Of a stretch of DNA of 64,000 bases, positions 45,212 to 54,948 are shown in pieces. Below the pieces are notes generated by a model. The model was not told the DNA's origin. It did no database searches and saw only the letters and a program-made list of their open reading frames with translations. Source of the stretch: an uncultured Bacteroidales bacterium (GTDB taxonomy: Bacteria; Bacteroidota; Bacteroidia; Bacteroidales; UBA932); NCBI GenBank assembly GCA_944326255.1, contig CALVDG010000010.1, forward strand, positions 16,360-80,359, given 5' to 3'. The position numbers and the translations under genes are program-made. Numbering within the stretch: position 1 is the first letter of the stretch; each line of letters starts with the position of its first letter.

Positions 45212-47332
45212 ATGGCAAGGGATTTAAAATACACCAGAAATATCGGTATCATGGCTCACATCGATGCCGGAAAGACGACCACGTCGGAGAGGATCCTGTA
45301 CTATACGGGAAAGACTCATAAGATAGGGGAGGTGCATGACGGGGCAGCTACCATGGACTGGATGGTCCAGGAGCAGGAAAGGGGTATAACCATTACTTCC
45401 GCTGCCACCACAGCCTTCTGGCATTACAACGGAGAGACCTACCAGATCAACCTGATAGACACTCCGGGCCACGTGGACTTTACAGTGGAGGTCGAGAGAT
45501 CTCTGCGTGTACTTGACGGGACAGTCGCGACATTCTGCGCGGTAGGCCGTGTACAGCCTCAGTCTGAGACCGTATGGCGTCAGGCTGACAAGTATCATGT
45601 TCCCAAGATCGCCTATGTCAATAAGATGGACCGCGTAGGAGCGGACTTCTTCGCAGTCGTGGAGGAGATACGTGAGAAGTTGGGAGCCAACCCTCTTCCC
45701 ATATGTATCCCTATCGGTGCCGAGGATAAGTTCGCCGGTATCGTAGACCTGATAGCCATGAAGGCCATCTACTACGATCAGGACAGCAAGGAACTCGTCA
45801 ATTACGAGATAAAGGATATTCCGGCTGATCTGCAGGCAGAGGCCGAGGAGTGGAGGAACAAGCTGCTGGAGACAGTTGCCGAGCACGACGACCGTATCCT
45901 CCAGAAATTCTTCGACGACCCCTCTACCATTACCGAGGATGAGATCATAGCGGCAGTCCGCAAGGCCACCATAGAGATGGCGGTCGTGCCTATGTGCTGC
46001 GGTTCGTCATTCAAGAATAAAGGTGTACAGTTCCTTCTGGATGCAGTCATGAGATATCTGCCTTCTCCTCTGGATGTTCCCGAGGTTGAGGGCACCAATC
46101 CCGTGACCGACAAGCCGGAGGAGCGCAGACCCGATGCCAAGGAGCCTTTCTGCGCCCTGGTGTTCAAGATTGCCACAGATCCCTTCGTGGGCCGTCTGGC
46201 ATTCCTCAGGGCATATTCGGGAAGGCTGGATGCCGGTACATACGTGCTCAACACCCGCTCCGGAAAGAAAGAGCGTGTGGCCCGTCTGTATCAGATGCAC
46301 TCCAACAAGCAGAACCCCATCGACTTTGTAGAGGCCGGAGATATCTGCGCCGCAGTCGGTTTCAAGGAGCTGCGCACAGGTGATACCATCTGCGATGAAG
46401 CTCATCCTATAGTCCTGGAGTCCATGACCTTCCCCGATCCTGTGATCGGACTGGCAGTGGAGCCCAAGACACAGAAGGACCTTGACAAGCTGGGTATTGC
46501 CCTCGGCAAGCTCTCCGAGGAGGACCCGACCTTTACGGTACGTTCCGACCATGAGACCGGCCAGACCGTCATCAGCGGTATGGGCGAGCTTCATCTGGAG
46601 ATTATCGTAGACCGTCTCAAACGCGAGTTCGGTGTCGAGATCAACCAGGGTGCTCCTCAGGTCAACTACAAGGAGGCTATCCGCTCTACCGTTCAGCACC
46701 GTGAGGTCTTCAAGAAGCAGACCGGCGGCCGCGGTAAGTTTGCGGATATCATCGTCGAGATCGGACCTGCCGACGAGGGAGTCACAGGACTTCAGTTCAT
46801 CGACCAGGTCAAGGGAGGAAACGTTCCCCGCGAGTACATACCTGCAGTGGAGAAGGGATTCAAGTCGGCTATGGCCAACGGTGTTCTGGCCGGATTCGAG
46901 GTTCCCTCGCTCAAGGTTACCCTGCTTGACGGTTCATTCCACCCCGTGGACTCCGACGCCCTCTCGTTCGAGATCTGCGCCCGCATGGCATTCAGACATG
47001 CCCTGCCCAAGGCTAATCCTATTCTTCTGGAACCTATTATGTCATTGGAAGTCGTTACTCCCGAGGAGTACATGGGTGACGTCATCGGCGACCTCAACAA
47101 GCGCCGCGGACAGATTACCAACATGGACTCGAAGGGCAACGCGAGGATCGTCAAGGCCAAGGTGCCTCTTGCAGAGCAGTTCGGCTACGTCACCATCCTC
47201 CGTACCATCACTTCGGGACGTGCGACCAGTACGATGGAATTCTCTCATTATGCAGAGCTTCCCGCCAACCTCGCCAAGGAGGTTATCGAAAAGGCCGGAG
47301 GAGCCCGCAAGTATGACGAGGATGAAGAATAA
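45212..47332 (+). CDS. fusA: translation elongation factor G
   Basis: 706 aa. GTPase driving ribosomal translocation. G1 [11 protein letters not shown]2 region [13 protein letters not shown]3 DTPGHVDF, G4 NKMD, and EF-G domains II to V through to [11 protein letters not shown] at the C-terminus. Placement between rpsG and rpsJ and full length mark it as the main housekeeping EF-G. Confidence 0.98.
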   Translation: MARDLKYTRNIGIMAHIDAGKTTTSERILYYTGKTHKIGEVHDGAATMDWMVQEQERGITITSAATTAFWHYNGETYQINLIDTPGHVDFTVEVERSLRVLDGTVATFCAVGRVQPQSETVWRQADKYHVPKIAYVNKMDRVGADFFAVVEEIREKLGANPLPICIPIGAEDKFAGIVDLIAMKAIYYDQDSKELVNYEIKDIPADLQAEAEEWRNKLLETVAEHDDRILQKFFDDPSTITEDEIIAAVRKATIEMAVVPMCCGSSFKNKGVQFLLDAVMRYLPSPLDVPEVEGTNPVTDKPEERRPDAKEPFCALVFKIATDPFVGRLAFLRAYSGRLDAGTYVLNTRSGKKERVARLYQMHSNKQNPIDFVEAGDICAAVGFKELRTGDTICDEAHPIVLESMTFPDPVIGLAVEPKTQKDLDKLGIALGKLSEEDPTFTVRSDHETGQTVISGMGELHLEIIVDRLKREFGVEINQGAPQVNYKEAIRSTVQHREVFKKQTGGRGKFADIIVEIGPADEGVTGLQFIDQVKGGNVPREYIPAVEKGFKSAMANGVLAGFEVPSLKVTLLDGSFHPVDSDALSFEICARMAFRHALPKANPILLEPIMSLEVVTPEEYMGDVIGDLNKRRGQITNMDSKGNARIVKAKVPLAEQFGYVTILRTITSGRATSTMEFSHYAELPANLAKEVIEKAGGARKYDEDEE

Positions 47333-47352
47333 CCAGATAAAAATTAAAAGCA

Positions 47353-47658
47353 ATGAGTCAAAAAATAAGAATAAAACTGAAATCATTCGATCACGCTCTC
47401 GTGGACAAGTCCGCGGACAAGATCGTGAAGACGGTGAAGGCTACCGGTGCTGTCGTGAACGGACCTATTCCCCTTCCTACAGACAAGAAGATCTTTACCG
47501 TGAACCGTTCGACCTTCGTCAACAAGAAGTCCCGCGAGCAGTTCGAGCTTAACTCCTACCGTCGTCTCCTCGACATCTACAGCTCGACACCCAGCACAGT
47601 GGACGCTCTGATGAAGCTTGAGCTTCCCAGTGGAGTTGAAGTTGAAATCAAAGTTTGA
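47353..47658 (+). CDS. rpsJ: 30S ribosomal protein S10
   Basis: 101 aa. S10/Nus[42 protein letters not shown] and [16 protein letters not shown] are diagnostic. In most Bacteroidetes rplC follows directly; here a tRNA gene and an integrated element follow instead. Confidence 0.97.
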   Translation: MSQKIRIKLKSFDHALVDKSADKIVKTVKATGAVVNGPIPLPTDKKIFTVNRSTFVNKKSREQFELNSYRRLLDIYSSTPSTVDALMKLELPSGVEVEIKV

Positions 47659-47683
47659 TAATTGGAAAAAATAACTATCTTTG
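47654..47683 (+). promoter_or_regulatory. promoter of the CAT-anticodon tRNA gene
   Basis: TTTG at 47654-47657 (overlapping the rpsJ stop), an 18-nt spacer, then TATCTTTG at 47676-47683. The tRNA begins 27 nt later. Confidence 0.6.
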
Positions 47684-47709
47684 CGTCTCTGATTCAAAGA
47701 TAGTGATTA

Positions 47710-47784
47710 GGACTCGTAGCTCAGTCGGTTAGTAGCACCTGACTCATAATCAGGGGGTCGCTGGTTCAAGTCCAGCCGGGTCCA
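47710..47784 (+). tRNA. tRNA with CAT anticodon, probably elongator tRNA-Met
   Basis: 75 nt. Acceptor GGACTCG/CGGGTCC, anticodon arm CCTGA-CTCATAA-TCAGG, 5-nt variable loop, T arm GCTGG-TTCAAGT-CCAGC, discriminator A. The 3' CCA is not encoded (ACCC follows). The D stem GCTC/TAGC has a C-U mismatch at its last pair. Elongator Met is favoured; a lysidine-modified tRNA-Ile2 cannot be excluded, as both have CAT. The integrated element starts directly downstream, so the 3' end is the likely attachment site. Confidence 0.92.
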
Positions 47785-47806
47785 CCCTCTTAAAGCGAAG
47801 AAAATG

Positions 47807-47840
47807 AAGCACTTGCAGCCAAAACGCAGGTGCTTTTTTT
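47807..47840 (+). terminator. terminator downstream of the tRNA
   Basis: AAGCACTTGC (47807-47816) pairs with GCAGGTGCTT (47826-47835), one wobble, 9-nt loop, followed by an uninterrupted T-run to 47840. Confidence 0.8.
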
Positions 47841-47947
47841 CATGCCTTGACCTGTCTTTTAATGCTGTTGCAGTATGGCTTTGACGTATTCTATGGCGGT
47901 ATCATGTAAACCGTGATGTAAACCGGAACACAACACCTAATTCACTA

Positions 47948-49087
47948 ATGAACACGTATTTAGATGTCGTGTGTTACCGTTCGAAGATACTTGCAGACGG
48001 TACATCCCCTATTATGCTGCGGCTGACGAAAGACGGTAAGCGGAAATACATCAGTCTGCATCTGTCTGCGAATCAGTCTCAGTGGGACTTCAAGAAGAAC
48101 TCTCCTAAGCGGAATTGTCCCGACCGTGATGCCATCTTGGCTGTAATCGAAAGTAAATCCAGACAGTACCGCGAGCAGATAACTCAGTTCAAGGTAGAGG
48201 GCAAGGACTACACTCTGGAGACACTTGTGCAACGTGTTGAGAATCCCGTAAGGCAGATGAACTTCGGTGAGTATCTGGACAACCTCGTGAGTGTATTGAA
48301 AGCCGAAAACAGGTATGGCTATGCGAGGAATATCGTGGAACTGAAAGCATCTGTCCTGCATTTTAGAAAGACACTGGACTTCTACTTCTCCGACATCGAC
48401 CTCAGATGGCTTAGGGACTATGAACTTTATCTGCGTGGCAAAGGCAACAAGGCAAACACAATCGGAATAAGATTCAGAGCCTTGCGGATGCTTTACAACA
48501 GAGCCATTACCGACAGGGTGGTGAAGCGGGACAGCTATCCTTTTGATGATTTCAAGGTGAGCGAGTTTCACGAGCAGACGATGAAACGGGCAATATCCAA
48601 GGAGGACATAAAGCGGATAATGAGTCTCGAACTGCGCACAGTCACCACCTATCACAGTCCATATCTCTCATTAGGCAGGGATTTGTTCCTGTTCAGTTAT
48701 CTCTCATGCGGAATCAACCTCACAGACATGGCAAGGCTCAGATACTGTGATGTATTCGAGGGGCGTTTATCCTATCATCGACAGAAGACAGGCAGGCTCA
48801 TATCATTCCAGTTACAGCCAATGGCACTTGAAATCATAGAGAAGTACCGCAAGCCGGAAGCAACTCCCAATGATTATGTGTTTCCAATCCTCGACAGAAA
48901 GGTTCACAAGACCGAAATGCAGAAGCGAGAGAAGATACACAAGGCCATGAAAGCGACCAATAAGGCACTGAGAAGAATCGGAGAGCAACTTGGCATCCCG
49001 ATAGACCTTACGACATACGTCGCAAGACATTGCATATTTTCTTATTCACTGGAAACAAGAATTTTACAAAAACAAACTTTTAGATAG
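47948..49087 (+). pseudogene. tyrosine recombinase (CTn/NBU type), C-terminally truncated
   Basis: 379 codons. An N-terminal arm-binding domain, a SAM-like core-binding domain (about 105-200) and the first part of the catalytic domain are recognisable. The Arg I position (YLSCG, C254) carries cysteine, as IntDOT-type integrases also lack this Arg. Homology runs to R360/H361 (TTYVARH) and then stops: at about 49031 the sequence turns AT-rich and 18 unrelated codons follow to a stop. The GH box and the Tyr nucleophile are missing, so the product cannot catalyse recombination. Its site next to a tRNA gene shows it once integrated the island there. The missing 3' end is not seen elsewhere in the window. 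Confidence 0.8.
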
Positions 49088-49280
49088 GTAACGATTTAGA
49101 AACGAGAAAAGCTCTATATTCTGTTATGTTTTGCTCATTATATCAAAAGAACGCTATCTACGGCCCTAAAGTACAAAAATAATACTAGTCTACAAAATCT
49201 TATTATTACATTTCAATTAAAACTAAGGTGCTGGCATAAAAGATTAATAGTTATAATATCTGATATTGAATTTGTTTGAG

Positions 49281-49288
49281 TATCTTTG
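49281..49288 (+). promoter_or_regulatory. -7 box of the TM/ImmA/beta operon (TATCTTTG)
   Basis: TATCTTTG starts 22 nt before the ATG at 49303, giving a short leader. The preceding gap (49088-49302) holds no gene; a minus-strand TATTTTTG-like box near 49180 may be a leftover of a lost neighbour. Confidence 0.55.
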
Positions 49289-49302
49289 CAAAAAGATTAA
49301 AT

Positions 49303-49929
49303 ATGAAGAAATACATCATATCAGGTATAGTTGGAGCAGCGGTTGTTATATTAGTAATCGTTGTCATAACTTCATTTGTAACACCAATAAATTATGCTCC
49401 AATATATTTATTAAATCCAGAAAAAGCATTAACTTATAATGATTCTTTGGTAATAGATAGTATTAAATGTGCACATATTGAAGTTTTAAGAGATTTGGAA
49501 TCAAAAGGGGTATTATTGAATCCTAGTGAATATACATCACATATTACAGATTATTATAACTCATTGATAACAATCCTATTAGGATTATTTGCTATATTCA
49601 CCTTTGGAACAATCTACTCGATTAAATCTGCATCAAAAAAAGAAATAGATGATATAAAAACAGATATAGAGAATCATAAAGTACGTACAAATGCAGAATT
49701 AAAGCAAAACATAGTGGGAGCACTGAGTGAACTTATGCGAGATTCAATATCTTTTAAAGATACATGTATTAATGCTTTGTATGGAAGAATTGAAGATGAA
49801 ATATTAAGACACGAGGATAAGGAAGCCATAGATAATAGAATTCTAAAACTTGAGAGTGATATGAAACTACTCTTTGAAGCATATGATAATTTAGAAGAAG
49901 AAAAATCATCTAACCAAGAAATAGAATAG
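49303..49929 (+). CDS. two-TM protein with coiled-coil tail, unknown function
   Basis: 208 aa from the ATG at 49303. TM1 at about 5-25 (IISGIVGAAVVILVIVVITS), an outside loop of about 65 residues, TM2 at about 92-112 (SLITILLGLFAIFTFGTIYS), then a long charged, probably coiled-coil cytoplasmic tail. No named family recognised. First gene of a tight operon (2 nt before the ImmA/IrrE gene). Small TM proteins paired with a peptidase are common in defence or toxin-like modules, but this is inference. Confidence 0.7.
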   Translation: MKKYIISGIVGAAVVILVIVVITSFVTPINYAPIYLLNPEKALTYNDSLVIDSIKCAHIEVLRDLESKGVLLNPSEYTSHITDYYNSLITILLGLFAIFTFGTIYSIKSASKKEIDDIKTDIENHKVRTNAELKQNIVGALSELMRDSISFKDTCINALYGRIEDEILRHEDKEAIDNRILKLESDMKLLFEAYDNLEEEKSSNQEIE

Positions 49930-49931
49930 CT

Positions 49932-50486
49932 ATGGGAACAAAAGGAAATAGAAGAGGTCCAAAAAAATCAGATAAATTTGAAGAACCTGATTTATTGGTT
50001 AGTGTTAATGATATCCTAAAAATGGCTCAAGATAATGGACTTTATATTGACAATGCACTTAAAATAAAGGAGGTGATATCAACATTCAATGATATAGAAA
50101 TTAAATATGAAGTTATGGATGCTAGTAAATCTGGTTCTTTGAGTTATATTAACGGGAAATGGGTTATGAGCATAAATAGTAATCATAACATAAAACGACA
50201 GCGTTTTACCATGGCACATGAACTTGGGCATTATATGCTTCATAAAGGGAAAAACACAGAATTTGTAGATACTACATTCTTTCGAAGCAGTGATATGGAT
50301 TCTATGGAATATCATGCTAATGAATTTGCATCTCGTTTACTTATGCCAGAAGAAATTGTTCGAAAATTAATAGATGAGGACAAGATAAAAAACATTGGAG
50401 AGTTAGCATTGAAATTTGGAGTTTCTTCTGCTGCAATGAAATATAGGGTAATATCGCTTGGATACAAAGTTAAAGAAAATGAATGA
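49932..50486 (+). CDS. ImmA/IrrE-family metallo-endopeptidase
   Basis: 184 aa. Zinc peptidase motif HELGH (H96, E97, H100) followed by YHANEFASRLLMP with the third ligand E131: the standard ImmA/IrrE (DUF955) pattern. ImmA cleaves phage-type repressors to trigger gene expression; relatives act with toxin-like or mobile-element genes. A C-terminal region ending GVSSAAMKYRVISLG resembles a small HTH. The 3' end overlaps the next gene by 8 bp. No separate XRE repressor is seen in the operon, so the cleavage target is unknown. Confidence 0.88.
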   Translation: MGTKGNRRGPKKSDKFEEPDLLVSVNDILKMAQDNGLYIDNALKIKEVISTFNDIEIKYEVMDASKSGSLSYINGKWVMSINSNHNIKRQRFTMAHELGHYMLHKGKNTEFVDTTFFRSSDMDSMEYHANEFASRLLMPEEIVRKLIDEDKIKNIGELALKFGVSSAAMKYRVISLGYKVKENE

Positions 50487-51564
50487 TAATAAGTATTGGA
50501 TCATTATTAAAACAGGAGAAGCGGAAATTAGAGCATTGGAAAATGTTCCTAAGGATATTTTGTCTAAAACAATACCGTTGATTGAAATAACAAGAGGCCG
50601 TAAGGTTACAAAAAATAATATAGAGACATATCCATTTGACAAACGTATAGCAAAGCTAAAAGAGATATACAAAGGTAATACTATTGCCATTGATGTTACT
50701 TCTGAAGAAGCATTATCCTCCTCAGAAGTAGATTCTTTGTATTCTCCCGATTTTGGATATAAAAATTGGATAGATTTTCTACTTCAATTAAAAGATGAGA
50801 ATGTTTTTACTGAAATCATTCCGACAATATTATTCAATTTTGATGATGAAAATTTTGAAGATAATATTGCTCGTCAAATTGATAGTTTAATATCCAATTT
50901 TGGCTCTGTATTATATAGAAGCAGTATCAGTGATGAAAATTGTTACGAAGATATTGAGCTTATTTCTAATCATATAGGAACTAATAGACTTACAATTATT
51001 ATTGATTGTGGATATGTTCCGCAAGCGTCGTATCAAAATGTTGCAAATAAATGTATTGCAAGAATAAGCAACATAAAGACTATAATAACTACGCCATGTG
51101 AATATATAGTATCATCGACTTCTTTTCCTAACAATGTTAGAGATTTGGGGGACTTAGACACAGATACATTTAGTATTTCAGAAATTAGTATGTATAATAG
51201 CATACAACAAACACATGATGATGTAATATATTCTGATTATGCTTCTATTAACCCGATTCGTAATGACACTATAACAATGGCTCGTGGATGGATACCAAGG
51301 ATAGATGTTCCTCTATCTGACGAAATTTTTTATTATAAGCAGCGAAGGCCCAAAGGTGTATCTGCATATGCTTCAACATATATTCAGGTTGCACAATTAG
51401 TATGTTTTGACCAGAGATTTCCTTCAAATTTAGGCATTTGGGGTATTGAACAGATTAAAGCGTGTGCTGCAGGAGGAACGCCATCCTCATCTCCATCTTT
51501 TTGGATTTCAGTTAGGATGAATATTCATATTGCCCAACAAGTTAAAAGAATTTATTCTATTTGA
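50479..51564 (+). CDS. beta family protein (T4 beta-protein-like, sce7725 type)
   Basis: 361 aa from the ATG at 50479. The N-terminus (YWIIIKTGEAEIRALENV) followed by IPLIEITRGR, the IIIDCGYVP region and the C-terminal WIPRIDVPLSDEIFYYKQRR match the beta-protein family, found in phages and islands next to ImmA/IrrE-type or sce7726-type genes. No catalytic motif is obvious and no biochemical function is established. Last gene of the three-gene operon; its 3' end overlaps the convergent sce7726-type gene by 13 bp. Confidence 0.75.
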   Translation: MNDNKYWIIIKTGEAEIRALENVPKDILSKTIPLIEITRGRKVTKNNIETYPFDKRIAKLKEIYKGNTIAIDVTSEEALSSSEVDSLYSPDFGYKNWIDFLLQLKDENVFTEIIPTILFNFDDENFEDNIARQIDSLISNFGSVLYRSSISDENCYEDIELISNHIGTNRLTIIIDCGYVPQASYQNVANKCIARISNIKTIITTPCEYIVSSTSFPNNVRDLGDLDTDTFSISEISMYNSIQQTHDDVIYSDYASINPIRNDTITMARGWIPRIDVPLSDEIFYYKQRRPKGVSAYASTYIQVAQLVCFDQRFPSNLGIWGIEQIKACAAGGTPSSSPSFWISVRMNIHIAQQVKRIYSI

Positions 51565-52178
51565 AAAGAAGACGAAAGAATGCATAAATCTTCAATATGA
51601 GTTTGTACTCCTCTCTCATTTATAAAGAGACAATATCGTTCTTTATATTTTTTAATTATATACTTACGGAGAATTTCTTGAATATTAGAAATTCTCCTCT
51701 TTTTATACATATTTCTAACTTCATCAGCATTATAATTTCTTAAATTGTAATGATTAAGTTTACATAAGTATTTTGCATTGATGGAGAATAACATTTCTGT
51801 TTTATCCTTGTTTCTCTGAATATGTGGAGAACGTATTTTATTTATAACCAGATTATCCTTAATTACATATACTCCTATAGAAGAAGATGTTACTTCGCAA
51901 ATCTTATTTATATGTTTTTCCGTTGCTACTATTAAAACATAATCGAAGATTTTTTTATATTCTAAAATTTGTTCTTCAAGACGTTTGAGATTATCACTAT
52001 TTGATTTTATTTCAACGGCTATTATCTTATCATTTTTAAGAACAACTAAATCAACTACTTTCCTTTTAATACCATACATAAATTCATTACCTATAATTAG
52101 ATTTTCTCCTTTTGAAAGCAAAAAATCGATAAATAGGCATTTTATATACTCTGCTGAATTTAGTCCATACTTTTTCAT
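51552..52178 (-). CDS. sce7726-family protein (nuclease-like fold suspected)
   Basis: 208 aa from the ATG at 52178; a GTG at 52187 overlaps the promoter box. N-terminal half has VVDLVVLKNDKIIAVEIKSNSDNLKRLEEQ, with the D...E-x-K spacing of PD-(D/E)XK nucleases (D and EIK), then a strand YVLIVATEKH. The C-terminal half is basic and helical. sce7726-type genes sit beside beta/sce7725-type genes in other genomes, as here (convergent, overlapping 3' ends). The nuclease activity is inferred from the motif only. Confidence 0.72.
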   Translation of the reverse strand: MKKYGLNSAEYIKCLFIDFLLSKGENLIIGNEFMYGIKRKVVDLVVLKNDKIIAVEIKSNSDNLKRLEEQILEYKKIFDYVLIVATEKHINKICEVTSSSIGVYVIKDNLVINKIRSPHIQRNKDKTEMLFSINAKYLCKLNHYNLRNYNADEVRNMYKKRRISNIQEILRKYIIKKYKERYCLFINERGVQTHIEDLCILSSSFQIE

Positions 52179-52186
52179 CCTACTCA

Positions 52187-52194
52187 CAAAGGTA
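52187..52194 (-). promoter_or_regulatory. -7 box of the sce7726-type gene (TACCTTTG)
   Basis: Minus-strand TACCTTTG ends 8 nt before the ATG at 52178, so the predicted mRNA would be almost leaderless. Confidence 0.45.
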
Positions 52195-52306
52195 CAAAAT
52201 CTTCCTCAATCACATCATTTTCAAAGGTCGATATTTTCATCTGATTTATGAATGCCATTAACATAACACTACTAATGAAGGTTTTTTGTGCTTAATTTCA
52301 ATTATT

Positions 52307-54943
52307 CTATATACCAAGCGATTCTTTTATTGCAGCATCAAAGATTTGACGTTTCCTTTCCGTAAAAAATGGCATACCCCAAATATTGAAGTTTGTTCCT
52401 TGAGTTGAAAATTGAATATCGGCATTTAACCGTATCTCTTTCATTGCATCTTCTTTCCATTTATCTGTTGTCCGTAAATGATCTCCTTTAGGCTCAATGA
52501 AAATTTGAATATAATCTGCCTTTCCTACATCATTCTTTTTTTTCAAGAATAGTACATAATCCGGTTGGTATGCATCACCGGATGTAAAACTATATATTTT
52601 GAAATCTTTTTCATTTCTAAGTAAGTATATATCTTCGTATTTTTCAGCAAGTTTAGGATATATTGACTCAATATACCGAATGAGGTATTTTTCTTCAGAT
52701 GTTCCATAGCAGTCTTCGTAAGCGTGCCAATTTACGCATGATAAATCCAGACGCAGTTCTGAATTGTCTGTATCTTTCATTGACTTACCATATTCCTTGT
52801 CCAAAGATTCATCCAAAGCAAATTTTTGCGTTTTTTCACGGAATACATTTTTTATAGGTTTAGGACTAAATAGTCTTGTACCTTTGTATCCAATTCCTCC
52901 ATTAGACAGTTGTGGCTCTATCTGTTTTAATACTTGAACTGTACAAAACAATTTGTCCTTTTGATTGAGATTGTCAAGTTTTTCTTGTACAGCAAATATT
53001 TGAACATTTATTTCGGATAAGTAACTGTCACTTTCTATAAACTCCTTAATGGAAGTCAGATTCGGATATCTAACCTTCAAATCAGAATACTTAAACGTAT
53101 TAAAACGGTTTATTGCTGCTCGTATGACATGATATCCAAAATCCTTAAACTTGAAATTCCTATATGGAATTGTTGCAATTCGGCTGTCTTCATTTCCGAA
53201 AATTAAGCCAGTACTTGTTCTTCTACTGTTAATATGCACTTTATAATTCTTACTTAATATGTTGTCTCCGAGCGAAGTGACGTTCTCATTGAGGATAAAC
53301 GATTCCACATCATTTGCGAAGACATATCCGTTTTTATACAAGGATGTTTCCTTGAATGAATCTTTCAGTTTGAGATCTACGGTCTTGACCTTTTCAGCTA
53401 CGATACCAGTTTGAACCATTGCTGTACGCAATTCATGAATGTATTTGGGATTGTTAACACTGTGATAATGCAGTGTTTCCAACATACGTAATCTGTTAGT
53501 TGTATCGTTATCATATTTACGTTTTCCATTCGGTAGCTCTCCGGTGGGTTCTGTAAAAGGCATATACCGCGCTCCTCGACCTATCAACTGTGCTTCCTGG
53601 ATAGTTGTCTTACCTATTTTTCCATGTCCACTATCACGTGTTTCATAAAGTCGTACAATATCAAACAGGTTCAGTACGTCCCAGCCTTCGTTCAGCATAT
53701 CTACCGCAAATACTACACGGAATTCATTATCTTTTGCTTCCAATGAGTTTAATTTTTGCTGTTTATCTGGTGAAATGTTATTCCCGTCAATCAAAAGAAG
53801 ATTTTCTTCCTTAAAATCTTCTTTTATTTCAAGGAGTAGATTTTCTAATTCAATATTTTTTTCCTTGATGTATGAAAACACATCAAATATATCATCTTTG
53901 GCATTTGCACCAATACGCTTAATATCTTCTACTGACAAATATTTGATTGTATTTATAAATTCTTCATAAAACTGTTTATTCTCTGCTATTGTTTTAGATT
54001 TCAGCATTATAACTGGTTTGATATCTTGATGTATGCTAGAGAATAATTTCCTTTTGTATTGACTTAATAATACACATTGAATGGCTCTGTCTATCGGAGA
54101 CATATCACTTTGAATCACAGATATTTCTTTTGAATAACCGTCCTCCCTGAACTTTTTCAACGGATAATCAAAAATTACCTTGTTTTCATACTTATCTGCG
54201 ATATTGGCATTCTGAAAATCTTCTGTAGCCGTAAATTCCAATAAAACATTTGCTTCATTACTATGAAAAATCTTCATTACAGTACTCTCCCAATTTTCCG
54301 TGGACTCAACTTCAATACCAGGAATTGTTGGGGACGACTCTACAATGGTATTTTTACCTTTCTTGGTAGCGGTATTTGTATGATGCGCTTCATCTGATAT
54401 TAAAACGACTCGATGTTCTGCAAAATCATCATAAGTTATAGCATTTTCTTTGGGTGCATTAAGTGATGTGTGTAGTCCTTGAATTGTATTCAAACAGAGA
54501 TTGATACAATTTTCATCAACAGTTTGGAAGTTATCCACAAGTTTTATTTCCACTTGTTTTCCGTTAATATTGATTGTTTGGTCGAAAAGATATTTTGCCG
54601 ATGCTGCATTCAGAAAATTCTCTTTTGTCTTTTCGATAATATTAGTAGAATCAACAAAGAAAAGAAAATTCCTGTACCCTTGTTCATATAAAAAAAGCAT
54701 AGCACCTGCCATTATCAGAGTTTTACCACTACCTGTCGCCATATGAAACAACAGGTGCGGTTTTAATTCTTTTGCATCGAATTCATTCTGCCAATAGGTG
54801 ATGAAATATTGAAAACACTCCTTTTGATAAGGGCGTAATTTCATTATCGGGTTGAGAGATGTGGTGAAATATTTTGGTAATTCAGTCTCTGCTATTGTTC
54901 TTTTACCAAATTCTTCACGAAGAGTGTCTTGTAATATCTTCAT
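52307..54943 (-). CDS. res: type III restriction enzyme, Res subunit
   Basis: 878 aa. SF2 helicase-like ATPase plus nuclease, cutting DNA when two inversely oriented unmethylated sites are found. Motif I MATGSGKT (68-75), motif II DEAH (184-187), helicase domain 2 with VVFAVDMLNEGWDVL and QLIGRGARYMPF, and a C-terminal PD-(D/E)XK nuclease (D795, E817, K819 in PDYVLFL...FIEPKG). Full length, no frame damage. Starts 5 nt after the mod stop, the usual mod-res order, so it is expressed only when mod is transcribed. Confidence 0.93.
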   Translation of the reverse strand: MKILQDTLREEFGKRTIAETELPKYFTTSLNPIMKLRPYQKECFQYFITYWQNEFDAKELKPHLLFHMATGSGKTLIMAGAMLFLYEQGYRNFLFFVDSTNIIEKTKENFLNAASAKYLFDQTININGKQVEIKLVDNFQTVDENCINLCLNTIQGLHTSLNAPKENAITYDDFAEHRVVLISDEAHHTNTATKKGKNTIVESSPTIPGIEVESTENWESTVMKIFHSNEANVLLEFTATEDFQNANIADKYENKVIFDYPLKKFREDGYSKEISVIQSDMSPIDRAIQCVLLSQYKRKLFSSIHQDIKPVIMLKSKTIAENKQFYEEFINTIKYLSVEDIKRIGANAKDDIFDVFSYIKEKNIELENLLLEIKEDFKEENLLLIDGNNISPDKQQKLNSLEAKDNEFRVVFAVDMLNEGWDVLNLFDIVRLYETRDSGHGKIGKTTIQEAQLIGRGARYMPFTEPTGELPNGKRKYDNDTTNRLRMLETLHYHSVNNPKYIHELRTAMVQTGIVAEKVKTVDLKLKDSFKETSLYKNGYVFANDVESFILNENVTSLGDNILSKNYKVHINSRRTSTGLIFGNEDSRIATIPYRNFKFKDFGYHVIRAAINRFNTFKYSDLKVRYPNLTSIKEFIESDSYLSEINVQIFAVQEKLDNLNQKDKLFCTVQVLKQIEPQLSNGGIGYKGTRLFSPKPIKNVFREKTQKFALDESLDKEYGKSMKDTDNSELRLDLSCVNWHAYEDCYGTSEEKYLIRYIESIYPKLAEKYEDIYLLRNEKDFKIYSFTSGDAYQPDYVLFLKKKNDVGKADYIQIFIEPKGDHLRTTDKWKEDAMKEIRLNADIQFSTQGTNFNIWGMPFFTERKRQIFDAAIKESLGI

Positions 54944-54948
54944 GCTGT

